Shown: one piece after another, positions 24,054-32,731 of the stretch
Numbering within the stretch: position 1 is the first letter of the stretch
Layout: the number at the start of each line of letters is the position of its first letter
Assembly (NCBI RefSeq): GCF_003990445.1
Contig: NZ_REEZ01000014.1
Location: 48,246-112,245, forward strand
Direction: 5' to 3'
DNA length: 64,000 bases
Source of the DNA: Pararhodobacter zhoushanensis
Lineage (GTDB): Bacteria; Pseudomonadota; Alphaproteobacteria; Rhodobacterales; Rhodobacteraceae
Translations under genes and position numbers: made by a program
Notes under the pieces: generated by a model
The model's database searches: none
What the model saw: only the letters and a program-made list of their open reading frames with translations
Told to the model about the DNA's origin: nothing

Positions 24054-24748
24054 GATGGTTTCCCCAAGGTTGGATCGTCGGTCAACAGGCGGGCCACGGC
24101 GGCTTCGGTGCGCGCGAGATGGTTGTGCATCAGGGCAATGGAGCGCTCGGGGTCGCGGTTGAGCGCGGCCTCCATGATGTCGCTGTGCTCGGCGTTCACA
24201 TCGCGGACATCGGCGGCCAGATTGCGGTAATTGAGCAGGCGAAGCTTGCGATACCGTTCGGAATGATCGGCCAGATCACCCCAGATCCGCAGCATCCACG
24301 CGGAATCACACGCCGAGACCAGCGCGTGATGGAACCGGCGGTGCTTGCGCTCCCAGGCCGAGGCCGTCGCGCGGTCTTCGGGCGACGAGGGCAGATCGGC
24401 GCGGGCCAGCAGGTGCATGGCCGACAGCACCTGTGCCTCCCATTCCGAGGTGCCCTTGGCGATGGAGGCGCGCAGGCACAGCGCCTCGATCTCGCGGCGG
24501 GTGTGCATCAGGTCGCGGAATTCATCCAGCGTCGCCTCGCGCACGCGGGCGCCGCGATTGGCCTCGGTGATGACCAGCCCTTCGCTGGTCAGCCGCATCA
24601 GGGCTTCGCGCAACGGGGTCAGCCCGAACGCATAGCGCGCGTGCAGATCGGCGACTCGCAAACGCTCTCCAGGCTGCAGATCACCCTGCAGGATCTCATG
24701 GCGTAGGCGGTCATAGGCTGAGGTGAGGTCGGGTTCTGTGGTGAGCAT
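24050..24748 (-). CDS. GntR-family (FadR/FCD) transcriptional regulator
   Basis: This 232-residue protein has an N-terminal winged helix (about residues 8-70). It contains RVADLHARYAFGLTPLREAL and RLTSEGLVITEANRGARV, the GntR signature. An all-helical FCD effector domain follows (about 85-220) with the metal or ligand residues typical of the group (RREIEALCLRASI, HRRFHHALVSAC, EHSDIMEAALNRD). It likely represses the divergent FAA-hydrolase/TRAP operon until the imported acid binds. Its own start codon lies within a repeated AT-rich site, suggesting autoregulation. Confidence 0.87.
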   Translation of the reverse strand: MLTTEPDLTSAYDRLRHEILQGDLQPGERLRVADLHARYAFGLTPLREALMRLTSEGLVITEANRGARVREATLDEFRDLMHTRREIEALCLRASIAKGTSEWEAQVLSAMHLLARADLPSSPEDRATASAWERKHRRFHHALVSACDSAWMLRIWGDLADHSERYRKLRLLNYRNLAADVRDVNAEHSDIMEAALNRDPERSIALMHNHLARTEAAVARLLTDDPTLGKPS

Positions 24749-24779
24749 ATTTTATGTTGACTTACATATTTTATAAAAT
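24746..24779. promoter_or_regulatory. Operator region between GntR gene and TRAP operon
   Basis: This AT-rich stretch stands out in GC-rich DNA. It holds a direct repeat CATATTTTAT at 24746-24755 and 24765-24774, and a perfect 12-bp palindrome ATTTTATAAAAT at 24768-24779. TTGACT at 24757-24762 could be a -35 element for the rightward operon, with TAACCT about 18 bp further on. This places the palindrome between -35 and -10. The first repeat covers the GntR start codon. Binding by the adjacent GntR protein is inferred. Confidence 0.6.
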
Positions 24780-24850
24780 CTAACCTATTTCATGCAAAAC
24801 AAGCCGTCAATCCCGGCGAATCCCTTTCTAACCAGAGCACGGATACAACC

Positions 24851-25783
24851 ATGACCTCTTCGCCGATTCATTCCTGGGCCCTGGCGACCGTTGCGGGCGA
24901 CAGCGGCCCGGTTGCCTGCCTTGAAACCAATGACGGCCTCTACCGGCTGGAACCCAGCCTTGCCCGCGCCGGACGCGCCGGGGTGAGCCGCGTGATCGAC
25001 CTGTTCGACGATTGGGACGCAGCCCGGGGTGAGATCGACTCGGCCGTGGCCACGCTCGATCCGGCCGATTTGGTGCCCGCCGACGCAACCCGCCTGTCGC
25101 CGCTGCTTTACCCAGGCAAGGTGCTCTGCGCCGGGGCGAATTATTACCGCCACATGGCCGAGATGGGCTTTCCCGTCGACTCCAAGGAAAGCCAGCGCCT
25201 GTTCTTCTTCTTCAAACCGTCGCGCAACGCGGTGGTGGGCGAGGGGCCCACGGTCCATATGCCCCTCGACACCAAAGCCTTCGACTGGGAGGTCGAGCTG
25301 GCCATCGTCATCGGCAAGACCGCGCGCAACGTCACGCCCGAACAGGCGCTGTCGCATATCGCGGGTTATACCGTCGGCGTCGATTTCTGCGCCCGCGATC
25401 TGAACAAGGCACCCGAGCAGTTCTACAAGCTCGACTGGGTGGCGGGCAAAGCGCAGGAAAGCTGCTGCCCGCTGGGCCCGCGCTTTGTGCCCGCCGATGC
25501 GCTGCCCAATGCGCAAGACACCCGCCTGCGCCTGTCGGTCAACGATGTGGCCAAGCAGGACGACACCACCGCCGACATGATCTTCACCATCGCCGAGCAG
25601 ATCGCCACGGCCTCGAAGATCATGACGCTGGACCCGGGCGACGTGCTGCTGACCGGCACACCGGCTGGGGTCGGCGCGGCCAAGCAGACCTTCCTGTCCA
25701 TCGGTGACCGGGTCGAGGCCAGCATCGAGGGCATCGGCACGCTGATCAACACCATCCAACCCCCCAAAACAAGCGCCGCCTGA
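24851..25783 (+). CDS. Fumarylacetoacetate-hydrolase-family enzyme
   Basis: This 310-residue protein shows the FAA hydrolase pattern: CAGANYYRHMAEMG, the metal-ligand acids in FDWEVELAIVIGK, VGVDFCARDLNK, a substrate loop, and DPGDVLLTGTPAGVG. The family cleaves or isomerises diketo acids, for example 2,4-diketo-3-deoxy sugar acids and catechol meta-cleavage products. First gene of the operon driven from the AT-rich operator, it precedes a TRAP transporter. With an SDR across the divide, it would suit an oxidative route for a sugar or hydroxy acid. The substrate is unproven. Confidence 0.85.
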   Translation: MTSSPIHSWALATVAGDSGPVACLETNDGLYRLEPSLARAGRAGVSRVIDLFDDWDAARGEIDSAVATLDPADLVPADATRLSPLLYPGKVLCAGANYYRHMAEMGFPVDSKESQRLFFFFKPSRNAVVGEGPTVHMPLDTKAFDWEVELAIVIGKTARNVTPEQALSHIAGYTVGVDFCARDLNKAPEQFYKLDWVAGKAQESCCPLGPRFVPADALPNAQDTRLRLSVNDVAKQDDTTADMIFTIAEQIATASKIMTLDPGDVLLTGTPAGVGAAKQTFLSIGDRVEASIEGIGTLINTIQPPKTSAA

Positions 25784-25819
25784 AGCGGCCATCCCCCTCA
25801 TCCAACAGGAGTATTCCTT

Positions 25820-26794
25820 ATGACGATCAAGTCCCTTCTTGCCGCCTCTGCGCTGGCGCTGGCCTTCGCGCTGCCCGCCGGAGCCCAGACGGTGCGTTTC
25901 TCGACCGCCGGTCCTGCCCCTGACTTCCTGCACCGCGGCATGGAGCTTTTCGCGCAACAGGTGGCCGACGCCAACGTCGGCCTGACTGTCGAAACCTATC
26001 CCGGCAGCTCGCTGTTCCGGCAGGGCACCGAGGTTCCCGCCATCCAGCGCGGCAACCTTGAAATGAGCACCATGGCCGCGCCCGAGATTTCGGCGCAGAT
26101 CCCGGCCTGGGGCTTTCTGTCGCGCGCGTTCCTGTTTCGCGACTATGACCACATGATGGAAGTCATGAGCGGTCCGATCGGCCAGCAGATGATCGCCGAT
26201 GTGGCCGAGCAGATGGACATCGAGATCCTTGCCGTCGCCTATCTGGGCACGCGTCAGGTCAACCTTGCCACGGCGCGCGATGTGACCGGGCCGGACGATC
26301 TGGCCGGGGTGAAGCTGCGCATGCCCGCCACGCCCGAATGGCTGCTGCTGGGCGAGAGCCTTGGCGTCGAACCGACGCCGATGGCGATGCCCGAGGTTTA
26401 CGTGGCGTTGCAGACCGGCGGGATCGACGGGCAGGAAAACCCGCTGACCATCATGAACGCCGCGCGGTTCTATGAGGTGACCGAGCAAGTCGTGCTGACC
26501 TCGCATATGGTGCAGCCGGTGTTCTACGCGATCTCGCGCCCGTTCTTCACCGCGCTGACCGAAGAGCAGCAGCAGGTTCTGCGCGACGCGGCGCAGGCCG
26601 GGGCCAGCTGGAACAACGAGCACCGTCTGGCGGATGAGATGTCCGTGGCCGAGCGTCTGGTGTCCGAGAATGGTCTGCGCGTCGATCACATCGACCTTGC
26701 CCCATTCTATGCCCGTGCCGATGAGGTCTATGCCGCCTCGGATCTGGCGCAGGAATGGAACCAGGATCTGATGTCCCAGATCATGGGGCACTGA
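25820..26794 (+). CDS. dctP: TRAP transporter solute-binding protein
   Basis: The ATG follows CAGGAG. The 324-residue precursor has a signal peptide (MTIKSLLAASALALAFALPA then GAQ). The mature part follows DctP: FSTAGPAPDFLHRGMELFAQ, then TYPGSSLFRQGTEVPAIQRG. The carboxylate-binding Arg region (GVKLRMPATPEWL) and PEVYVALQTGGIDGQENPL complete it. The conserved Arg indicates a carboxylate ligand. It captures substrate in the periplasm for the DctQM permease encoded next. The operon context points to an acid degraded by the FAA hydrolase and SDR. Confidence 0.9.
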   Translation: MTIKSLLAASALALAFALPAGAQTVRFSTAGPAPDFLHRGMELFAQQVADANVGLTVETYPGSSLFRQGTEVPAIQRGNLEMSTMAAPEISAQIPAWGFLSRAFLFRDYDHMMEVMSGPIGQQMIADVAEQMDIEILAVAYLGTRQVNLATARDVTGPDDLAGVKLRMPATPEWLLLGESLGVEPTPMAMPEVYVALQTGGIDGQENPLTIMNAARFYEVTEQVVLTSHMVQPVFYAISRPFFTALTEEQQQVLRDAAQAGASWNNEHRLADEMSVAERLVSENGLRVDHIDLAPFYARADEVYAASDLAQEWNQDLMSQIMGH

Positions 26795-26798
26795 GCCC

Positions 26799-27338
26799 AT
26801 GCGTCGCGGGGTTGCCCCTCTCTGGTTGCGCCGTGCGATCACCCTCGGCCATCGTCTCTTCGAGACGGTGGCCACACTGGCCTTCGGCGTGATGGCGTTG
26901 CTTTTCGCCTATACGATCATCATGCGCTATGGCGTGGGCACGCCCTCGCGCTGGTCGGACGAGCTGATCGTCATCCTGTTTCTGTGGGTGGTGTTCGGCG
27001 CCTCGGCGCTGGTGGTGCCGGTACGCGAGCACATCGCGGTCGGGCTGGTCGTCGACAACCTCTCGCCGCGTCTTGGCCGGTGGCTGGTGGCGCTGGGCGG
27101 GATCACGGCCGGGCTGATCCTGCTGGCGGCCTTGCCGGTGACGCTGGACTACATCGGCTTTCTGTGGCGCGAACGCACCCCGGCGATGCGCTGGCCACTC
27201 AGCCGCGTCTATCTGATCTTTGGACTTTTTCAGGGGATGATGGGCCTGCGCCTGATCCTTGAGGCCCTGCTGCCCTTCGTGCAGCCCGATCCTTCCCAAT
27301 CCTCCGATCCTTCCCAATCCACGGAACGCCCGACATGA
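26799..27338 (+). CDS. dctQ: TRAP transporter small permease
   Basis: This 179-residue protein begins four bases after the binding-protein stop. It has four membrane segments at about residues 22-45, 58-76, 99-119 and 134-160. The DctQ landmark VGTPSRWSDELIVILFLWVVFGAS is present in part (RWSDELIVILFLW). The C-terminus carries a perfect hexapeptide repeat (DPSQSS, DPSQST) from an 18-bp direct repeat. The stop overlaps the large permease by 4 bp. The small subunit supports the large one in sodium-driven uptake. Confidence 0.88.
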   Translation: MRRGVAPLWLRRAITLGHRLFETVATLAFGVMALLFAYTIIMRYGVGTPSRWSDELIVILFLWVVFGASALVVPVREHIAVGLVVDNLSPRLGRWLVALGGITAGLILLAALPVTLDYIGFLWRERTPAMRWPLSRVYLIFGLFQGMMGLRLILEALLPFVQPDPSQSSDPSQSTERPT

Positions 27339-28624
27339 CCACGCCGTTTCTGATCCTGCTGGCCGTTCTGGTCGTCCTGTCCCTACTGCGCGTGCCGATC
27401 GCCGTGTCGATGATCTGCGCCGGGTTTGCCTATCTGTTTGCCGGGGACCGCGATCTGGGGCTGGTGTCCGACCAGATCATGAACTCGCTGTTCAATTCCT
27501 ACGTGCTGCTGGCCGTGCCGATGTTCATTCTGGCCGCCAATGTGATGAACGCAGGGACGATTTCGGAACGCCTGTGGCGGGCCGCCGATGCGGTCGTGGG
27601 ACGCACGCGCGGCGGGCTGGGGCATGTGAACGTCACGGTCAGCATGATCTTTGCCTCGATGTCGGGCAGTGCGGTGGCCGATGCCGCCGGGCCGGGGATG
27701 ATGTCGATCCGCATGATGCGGCAGGTTGGCGGCTATCCGGGCGGGCTGGCGGTGGCGATCACCGCGGCCTCAGCCGTCATCGCGCCGATCATTCCGCCGT
27801 CGATCCCGATGGTGCTTTATGCGCTCAACACCAACACCTCGGTCGGGGCGCTGTTTCTGGGTGGGGTGGTGCCGGGGATCCTGATGGGGCTGGCTCTGAT
27901 GGCGACAATCGCGATCATCGCGCCACGGATGAACCTGCCCGCGTCCCCCGGCCAATCGCGCGCCGCGACGATGAAGGCGCTGGCCGGGGCGATCTTGCCG
28001 ATGACCTTGCCTGCCGTGCTGCTGGGCGGGATCTGGTCGGGTGTCTTCACCCCGACCGAGGCGGCGGCAGTTGCTGCGCTTTGGGCTGTGTTTCTGGGCG
28101 TCACCGTTTACCGCGCGCTCAATCTGCGCGGCATCTGGGAGGTGCTGCGCCGCTCGATGCAGGATTCGGTGATCGTCATGCTGCTGATCGCCGGGGCCTT
28201 CCTGATCAACTACGCCGTGACCGCCGAGCGTCTGGACCAGAGCCTCGCCGCGCTGGTCAACAACGCGGGCCTGTCTCGCTGGGCGTTTCTGGCGCTGATC
28301 AACGTGATCTTCCTGCTGCTGGGCTGCTTTTTCGACACCGGCACGCTGATCCTTGTCGTCGTGCCGATGCTGTTCCCGACCGTGGTGGCGCTGGGCATCG
28401 ACCCCGTGCATTTCGGGGTGATGATCACCATCAACATCATGATCGGGCTGGTCACGCCGCCCTTTGGCTTGCTGCTGTTCGTGCTGGGCGGGCTGTCCGA
28501 GACGGGCATCGGCGAGACGGTGCGTTACCTGTGGCCGTTCCTGATCGCGCTGGTGATCTGCCTGATCATCGTGACCTATGCCCCGATTGTGACCTTGTTC
28601 CTGCCCTCGCTCTTCGGGTTCTGA
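27335..28624 (+). CDS. dctM: TRAP transporter large permease
   Basis: This 429-residue protein has about 12 hydrophobic segments across its whole length. It carries DctM landmarks: NVTVSMIFASMSGSAVADAA, an early GPGMMSIRMMRQVGGYP, SAVIAPIIPPSIPMVLY, the FTPTEAAAVAALWAV segment, and GLVTPPFGLLLFVLGGL. It is the transport subunit that couples sodium flow to solute entry. Overlap with dctQ ensures balanced synthesis. Nothing is missing compared with the family. Confidence 0.92.
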   Translation: MTTPFLILLAVLVVLSLLRVPIAVSMICAGFAYLFAGDRDLGLVSDQIMNSLFNSYVLLAVPMFILAANVMNAGTISERLWRAADAVVGRTRGGLGHVNVTVSMIFASMSGSAVADAAGPGMMSIRMMRQVGGYPGGLAVAITAASAVIAPIIPPSIPMVLYALNTNTSVGALFLGGVVPGILMGLALMATIAIIAPRMNLPASPGQSRAATMKALAGAILPMTLPAVLLGGIWSGVFTPTEAAAVAALWAVFLGVTVYRALNLRGIWEVLRRSMQDSVIVMLLIAGAFLINYAVTAERLDQSLAALVNNAGLSRWAFLALINVIFLLLGCFFDTGTLILVVVPMLFPTVVALGIDPVHFGVMITINIMIGLVTPPFGLLLFVLGGLSETGIGETVRYLWPFLIALVICLIIVTYAPIVTLFLPSLFGF

Positions 28625-28704
28625 GAAAGGGCGCGGCTCTTGGCTTGCAGGCCGGGCGGGAAGCGGATAGGCCCGGCCCCTCTTTGCCCCCCAAGGACGA
28701 GCCA

Positions 28705-29949
28705 ATGCCCGCTGCCACCCTCGCCGTCGACTTCGGCACCTCGAACTCGGCTGCCGCGTTTCTGGACGCCGGACAGCTGCGCCGCCTGCCGATCGAGCCG
28801 GGCAACGAGACCCTGCCAACGGCGGTGTTTTTCCCCGCCGGTTCGGGCGCGATGCGCATTGGCACGGCGGCGGGCGAGGCGCTGATCGCAGGCGACGAGG
28901 GACGCTATATGCGGGCGCTGAAAAGCGTGCTGGGCACAGATCTGCTGCACGAGCCGCGCCTGATCGGCGGCAAACGCCAGACCCTTGCCGACATCGTCAC
29001 GGCATTTCTGGTCGTGGTGAAAGAGCGGGCCGAGGCGGCAGCGGGGTGCCCCTTCACCGCTGTTCTGTCGGGCCGCCCGGTGCATTTCCACTCGGCCGAT
29101 CCCGCGCGCGACGCCCGCGCCGAGGCCGATCTGCGCGGCTGTTACCGTGCCGCCGGGTTCGAACAAATCGACTTCCTGTTCGAACCCGAAGCCGCCGCCC
29201 GCGCCAGTCTGGGACAGGGGGCCGAGGGCGAGCTGGGCCTGATCGTCGACATTGGCGGCGGTACGTCGGATTTCTCGGTTTTTCAGGGGGATGCGGGACA
29301 AATGCGCATCCTTGCCAGCCACGGTATCCGGCTGGGCGGCACCGATTTCGACCAGGCGGTGTCGATGTCCCACGCGATGCCGCTGCTGGGGCGTGGCGGT
29401 CAGCTGACCCGCACCTTTGGCGAAGGGCTGCTGCCGGTGCCCAACGCGATCTACGGCGATCTGTCCACCTGGGCGCAGATCCCCTTCGTTTACACCCAAG
29501 ACACCCGCCGCGCGGTCAAGGACATGGTGCGCCACGCGGTCGAACCCAAGGTGATGGCGCGGCTTGAGACGGTGATCGACGAGCAGCTGGGCCACGAGCT
29601 GGCCTTCGCCGTCGAGGCGGGCAAGATCGCCGCGAACGGCGGCAGCGATGCGGGTATCAAGATGGGCTTTATCGAGCCGCGCCTGACCGCGCCGATCTCT
29701 GCTGCCTCGCTGGACGCGGCCCTCAGCGACGCCCGCAAACGTCTGCGCGTCGCGATGCAGGAAACCTTGGTCGAGGCAGGCGTGCAGGCGGATCAGATCG
29801 GCGCGGTGGTGCTGGTCGGCGGTTCCAGCCTGATGCAGCTGGTCGCCGATGAGGCCCGCGCGCTGTGTCCGGGCGCTGCCTTGCGGCGGTCTGAGGCCTT
29901 CACGGCGGTCGTCGACGGTCTGGCACTGGCCACTGCCGAGGCCCGGTAA
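28705..29949 (+). CDS. Truncated Hsp70-family ATPase (YegD-like)
   Basis: The ATG at 28705 gives 414 residues. The frame is open well upstream, but that part runs antisense-like across the permease gene. The nucleotide-binding fold is complete: phosphate 1 (LAVDFGTSNSAAAFLDAG), phosphate 2 (GLIVDIGGGTSDFSVF, about residue 178) and adenosine motif (AVVLVGGSSLMQLV, about residue 372). The peptide-binding domain and lid of DnaK (638 residues) are absent. This resembles YegD-type proteins. It is followed by a TerB gene 68 bp downstream, and may share the TRAP transcript. Confidence 0.83.
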   Translation: MPAATLAVDFGTSNSAAAFLDAGQLRRLPIEPGNETLPTAVFFPAGSGAMRIGTAAGEALIAGDEGRYMRALKSVLGTDLLHEPRLIGGKRQTLADIVTAFLVVVKERAEAAAGCPFTAVLSGRPVHFHSADPARDARAEADLRGCYRAAGFEQIDFLFEPEAAARASLGQGAEGELGLIVDIGGGTSDFSVFQGDAGQMRILASHGIRLGGTDFDQAVSMSHAMPLLGRGGQLTRTFGEGLLPVPNAIYGDLSTWAQIPFVYTQDTRRAVKDMVRHAVEPKVMARLETVIDEQLGHELAFAVEAGKIAANGGSDAGIKMGFIEPRLTAPISAASLDAALSDARKRLRVAMQETLVEAGVQADQIGAVVLVGGSSLMQLVADEARALCPGAALRRSEAFTAVVDGLALATAEAR

Positions 29950-30017
29950 ACGCAAATCACGCGCGCTTGTTGCGCAACGGGTTGCCCTGCGCCGGGCGAG
30001 GAGGCACATAGAAACCC

Positions 30018-30470
30018 ATGATCGACGTGTTCAAATCCCTCTTTCGTCCCGACGCGACCCCCCGCACCGAGGTGTCGCCGCAGATCGCTGTGGCTGCTCT
30101 GCTTGTTGATGCCGCGCGCGCCGATGGGGTCTATGCCCCCGACGAGAGCGACGCCGTCGCTGCGCTGCTGGCGGCGATCTTTTCGCTGACCCCGGCCGAG
30201 GCCCGCGCGCTGCGGGCTCAAGGCGAGGTCGCGCAGGGTGATGCGCCCGATATCGTGCGCTTCACCCGTGTGATCAAATTCGCACTGGAAGAAGACCAGC
30301 GCATCCAGCTGATCGAGGCGCTGTGGAGCGTGGTTCTGGTCGATCACCAACGCGACCCGAATGAGGATGCGCTGCTGCGTCGGCTGCCGCCGCTGATCGC
30401 GGTGTCAGACCACGACAGCGCGGCGGCGCGCCACCGGGTTCTGGCACGGCACACCGCCGAAGGAAGCTGA
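30018..30470 (+). CDS. TerB-family protein
   Basis: This 150-residue protein is nearly all helical and matches the TerB/DjlA-N pattern. The acidic helix-turn with DGVYAPDESDAVAALLAAIF (about residues 38-57) and IEALWSVVLVDHQRDPNEDA carry the conserved Asp/Glu residues that can bind metal. Stand-alone TerB proteins are common in Alphaproteobacteria and linked, often only by name, to tellurite and envelope stress. Here it directly follows an Hsp70-like gene. No transporter or other ter gene lies nearby, so a tellurite role is not supported. Confidence 0.78.
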   Translation: MIDVFKSLFRPDATPRTEVSPQIAVAALLVDAARADGVYAPDESDAVAALLAAIFSLTPAEARALRAQGEVAQGDAPDIVRFTRVIKFALEEDQRIQLIEALWSVVLVDHQRDPNEDALLRRLPPLIAVSDHDSAAARHRVLARHTAEGS

Positions 30471-30656
30471 AAGACGGCTTGGAATCGGTCCGTCCGTCGG
30501 GACACTTGTGCCGCATTTTCGGTGCCAGATCCGGGGCAATCCGGGCGGTCACGGCGCCTATCTCGCGCTTCTGTGAACACTCTGGCCCTCTGAGCGGCCC
30601 ATTCCGCGCCTATGTCGCCACTTTGACGCAATTTGGCCGCGTTCTCAGGCGACCTA

Positions 30657-30668
30657 TTAACCATTAAC
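30657..30668 (+). promoter_or_regulatory. CtrA-like box in a 321-bp intergenic region
   Basis: TTAACCATTAAC, bounded by AT-rich sequence, matches the TTAACCAT-type half site plus TTAAC known for CtrA binding in Alphaproteobacteria. It lies 124 bp before the PilZ-containing gene in the 30471-30791 gap. That gap otherwise holds no visible gene or terminator. The spacing (3 bp between TTAA and TTAAC) is not the classic N7, so the call is moderate. CtrA controlling a cyclic-di-GMP effector would be biologically sensible. Confidence 0.45.
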
Positions 30669-30791
30669 AATTTGGGGGCCGGTGTTCCGGTCGCCGTGAC
30701 AGAAGAAAGTTGCCAGCGCGCAACGGGCAAAGGCCAGAATCGTCTGCGGTGAGCGGGCGCCTGCCAGCCGTCGCGTGCGGGGAAGGGCGCC

Positions 30792-32705
30792 ATGAACGAC
30801 GATTCCTTCGATCCCGAGATGCATCTGTCGTTGGCCGCCGAGGCTAACGGCGGCGCGCGCAAGAAAGCCGCCGCGATGCCGCCGCTGGTGCAACCGCCGG
30901 TCTATGCGCGCACGCGCGGGGCGGCGCCGGTGATCGCGGCAGGCCAGACGCGGGCACCGCAAGCGCCTGCCGCCCCGCAGGCGCCCGCAGCCACAGACCC
31001 CGATGTGCGCGTACCCGAGTCTCTGCGCCGCGCTTTGATCGCCCAGCAGTCCCGTGCGCCCGAATCGCCCTATCAGCCGGAACAGGCCCCCTTGCGCGAA
31101 GAGCCGCAGGCTGCCGCCCGGCAGGCCCCTTTGCGCCGGGTGTCGGGCGAGCCGCGCCTGACAGCATCGCTGCCGCAACAGACGGGGACGGTCGAGCCGC
31201 TGTTTCGTCACAGCTCGGCCCAGGTCGCTCAGCAGTATCAGCAGGCAACCGCGCAAAGTTATCGGGATGAGCCGCACTACGCCGATGGTGCGCAGCCCGC
31301 GCCGCGTCTGGCGGCTGTTGCATCCGGCTGGCAAGCCGCCGAGCATGTCCCGCCTTACGTACAGTCCGACGAAACCCCCGAAGCGCAGGCTTGGGACGAT
31401 GAGGCATTTGCCGATGCCCAAAGCGCGCCGAATCCACGGCAGATGACCGATGCGCCGCAGCGAGCACCGCAAGAGCCGGTACGCCCGCTGCAGCGTGAAC
31501 CGATGGCGGTGCAGTGGCAAGGCTACGAGGTTGAGGCCTGGGACTGGAATGCCAACGGTTTCGTGCTGGTCACGCCCTTTCCCTATTCGGTCGATCCCGG
31601 TCGCACCGTCGCAGTGACGCTGTTGATCGGGCAGGGCATTGCCCGGCTGTCGATGTCCGTTCAGGCGATGTGCGATCCGGTAGAGCCGACGCTGTTCACC
31701 TTTGTCGGCCTGAGCCGCGCGCATGTGCAGTTGCTGCAACGCATCAGTGCGCATGAGGGACCCAGTCTGGCACTGATGCTGGCCGAACCCGAGCGGTCTT
31801 ACGCCGAACTCCCGAAATCCGCACCCAAAGCGCCCCAAGCGCCCCAAGCCGCCCAACCGGCTGCCGCGCAGCCTCCGGCCGCCGGGGCGGTCGCCGCACC
31901 ACCGCGCGAGCGCGGTTATCGACCCAGCCTGCGGTTGCTCTTTGCCTTGGCGATCCTTGGCGGGGGTGGGGCGCTTTATTGGGACAGCCAGTCCACGATC
32001 ACGTCACGCTACGGTGCCGTGACGAGCACCGCGACGGAGCTGAGCGTACCCTCCGCCGGAACGCTCGCGCAACTGACCCTGCGTGAGGGGCAGGCGGTCA
32101 CCACGGGTGAGATTCTGGGCTACGTCCGGCCCCGCAGCTATGTCGAGGCCGAGCCGACGCGCCTGATTACCCTGTCCTCAGAGCTGTTTGGCACTGATGC
32201 TGCCGTCGCCAGCGCGTTGGCGGGTGATGATGGCGCAGCGGCAACAAACGCGCTGCCGGAATTGCCGCCGAGCGATCTGGCCGCGCGCGCTGATCCGGGG
32301 CAGGCGATCGTGTCGCCTTGCGACTGCGTCGTGCAGCAGGTCTCGCAGCAAAACGGCGCGTGGATCGAGCCGGGGGATCAACTGGCGTTGCTGGTTGGCA
32401 ACGAGGCCCCCACGGTTCATGCGTTGATCCTTGCGACCACTGCGCGTGACGTGGATCTGGGCGACCGGGCGACCCTTCGTCTGGGCGATGACACAACCAT
32501 GAACGGCTCTGTCACCCGGATCAGTCCCGATGCGCAATGGCCCGGCTATGCCGGTCTTCCTGCCACGGTTTTCGCTGCCGAGCGCTATGCCCGGATCGAG
32601 GTCATGCCGGACGCGCCGCTTACCGCCCCGGTCGGGGCGGATGCGCAAGTCTCGGTGCGGACCAGCGCGTTCTTGGGTTGGGTTCACGCACAGATCGGCC
32701 TGTAA
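30792..32705 (+). CDS. PilZ-domain / membrane-fusion (Alg44-like) protein, orphan
   Basis: This 637-residue protein has three parts. Residues 1-228 are low-complexity, rich in Pro, Ala and Gln. Residues about 231-330 look like a PilZ domain, with RPLQR (231-235) fitting RxxxR and DWNANG (251-256) fitting the (D/N)x(S/N)xxG cyclic-di-GMP motif. A single membrane helix (about 380-397, RLLFALAILGGGGALYW) is followed by a periplasmic part with two lipoyl/HlyD-like halves (PSAGTLAQLTLREGQAVTTG, SPCDCVVQQVSQQNGAWIEP). PilZ plus HlyD is the plan of Alg44, but no polysaccharide synthase lies nearby. Confidence 0.7.
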   Translation: MNDDSFDPEMHLSLAAEANGGARKKAAAMPPLVQPPVYARTRGAAPVIAAGQTRAPQAPAAPQAPAATDPDVRVPESLRRALIAQQSRAPESPYQPEQAPLREEPQAAARQAPLRRVSGEPRLTASLPQQTGTVEPLFRHSSAQVAQQYQQATAQSYRDEPHYADGAQPAPRLAAVASGWQAAEHVPPYVQSDETPEAQAWDDEAFADAQSAPNPRQMTDAPQRAPQEPVRPLQREPMAVQWQGYEVEAWDWNANGFVLVTPFPYSVDPGRTVAVTLLIGQGIARLSMSVQAMCDPVEPTLFTFVGLSRAHVQLLQRISAHEGPSLALMLAEPERSYAELPKSAPKAPQAPQAAQPAAAQPPAAGAVAAPPRERGYRPSLRLLFALAILGGGGALYWDSQSTITSRYGAVTSTATELSVPSAGTLAQLTLREGQAVTTGEILGYVRPRSYVEAEPTRLITLSSELFGTDAAVASALAGDDGAAATNALPELPPSDLAARADPGQAIVSPCDCVVQQVSQQNGAWIEPGDQLALLVGNEAPTVHALILATTARDVDLGDRATLRLGDDTTMNGSVTRISPDAQWPGYAGLPATVFAAERYARIEVMPDAPLTAPVGADAQVSVRTSAFLGWVHAQIGL

Positions 32706-32731
32706 GCGCCTGATCCTGTGCGAAAGAGGAA

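Noticed and set aside
24785-26875. Long open frame on the minus strand opposite the FAA hydrolase and DctP genes (696 codons)
   Set aside because: It is antisense to two complete, motif-bearing genes and its composition (Arg/Gly/His-rich) is that of a GC-rich shadow frame.
27259-28704. Apparent N-terminal extension fusing the Hsp70-like protein to upstream sequence
   Set aside because: The extension runs out of frame through dctM and has no Hsp70 features; the family sequence begins exactly at the ATG at 28705.
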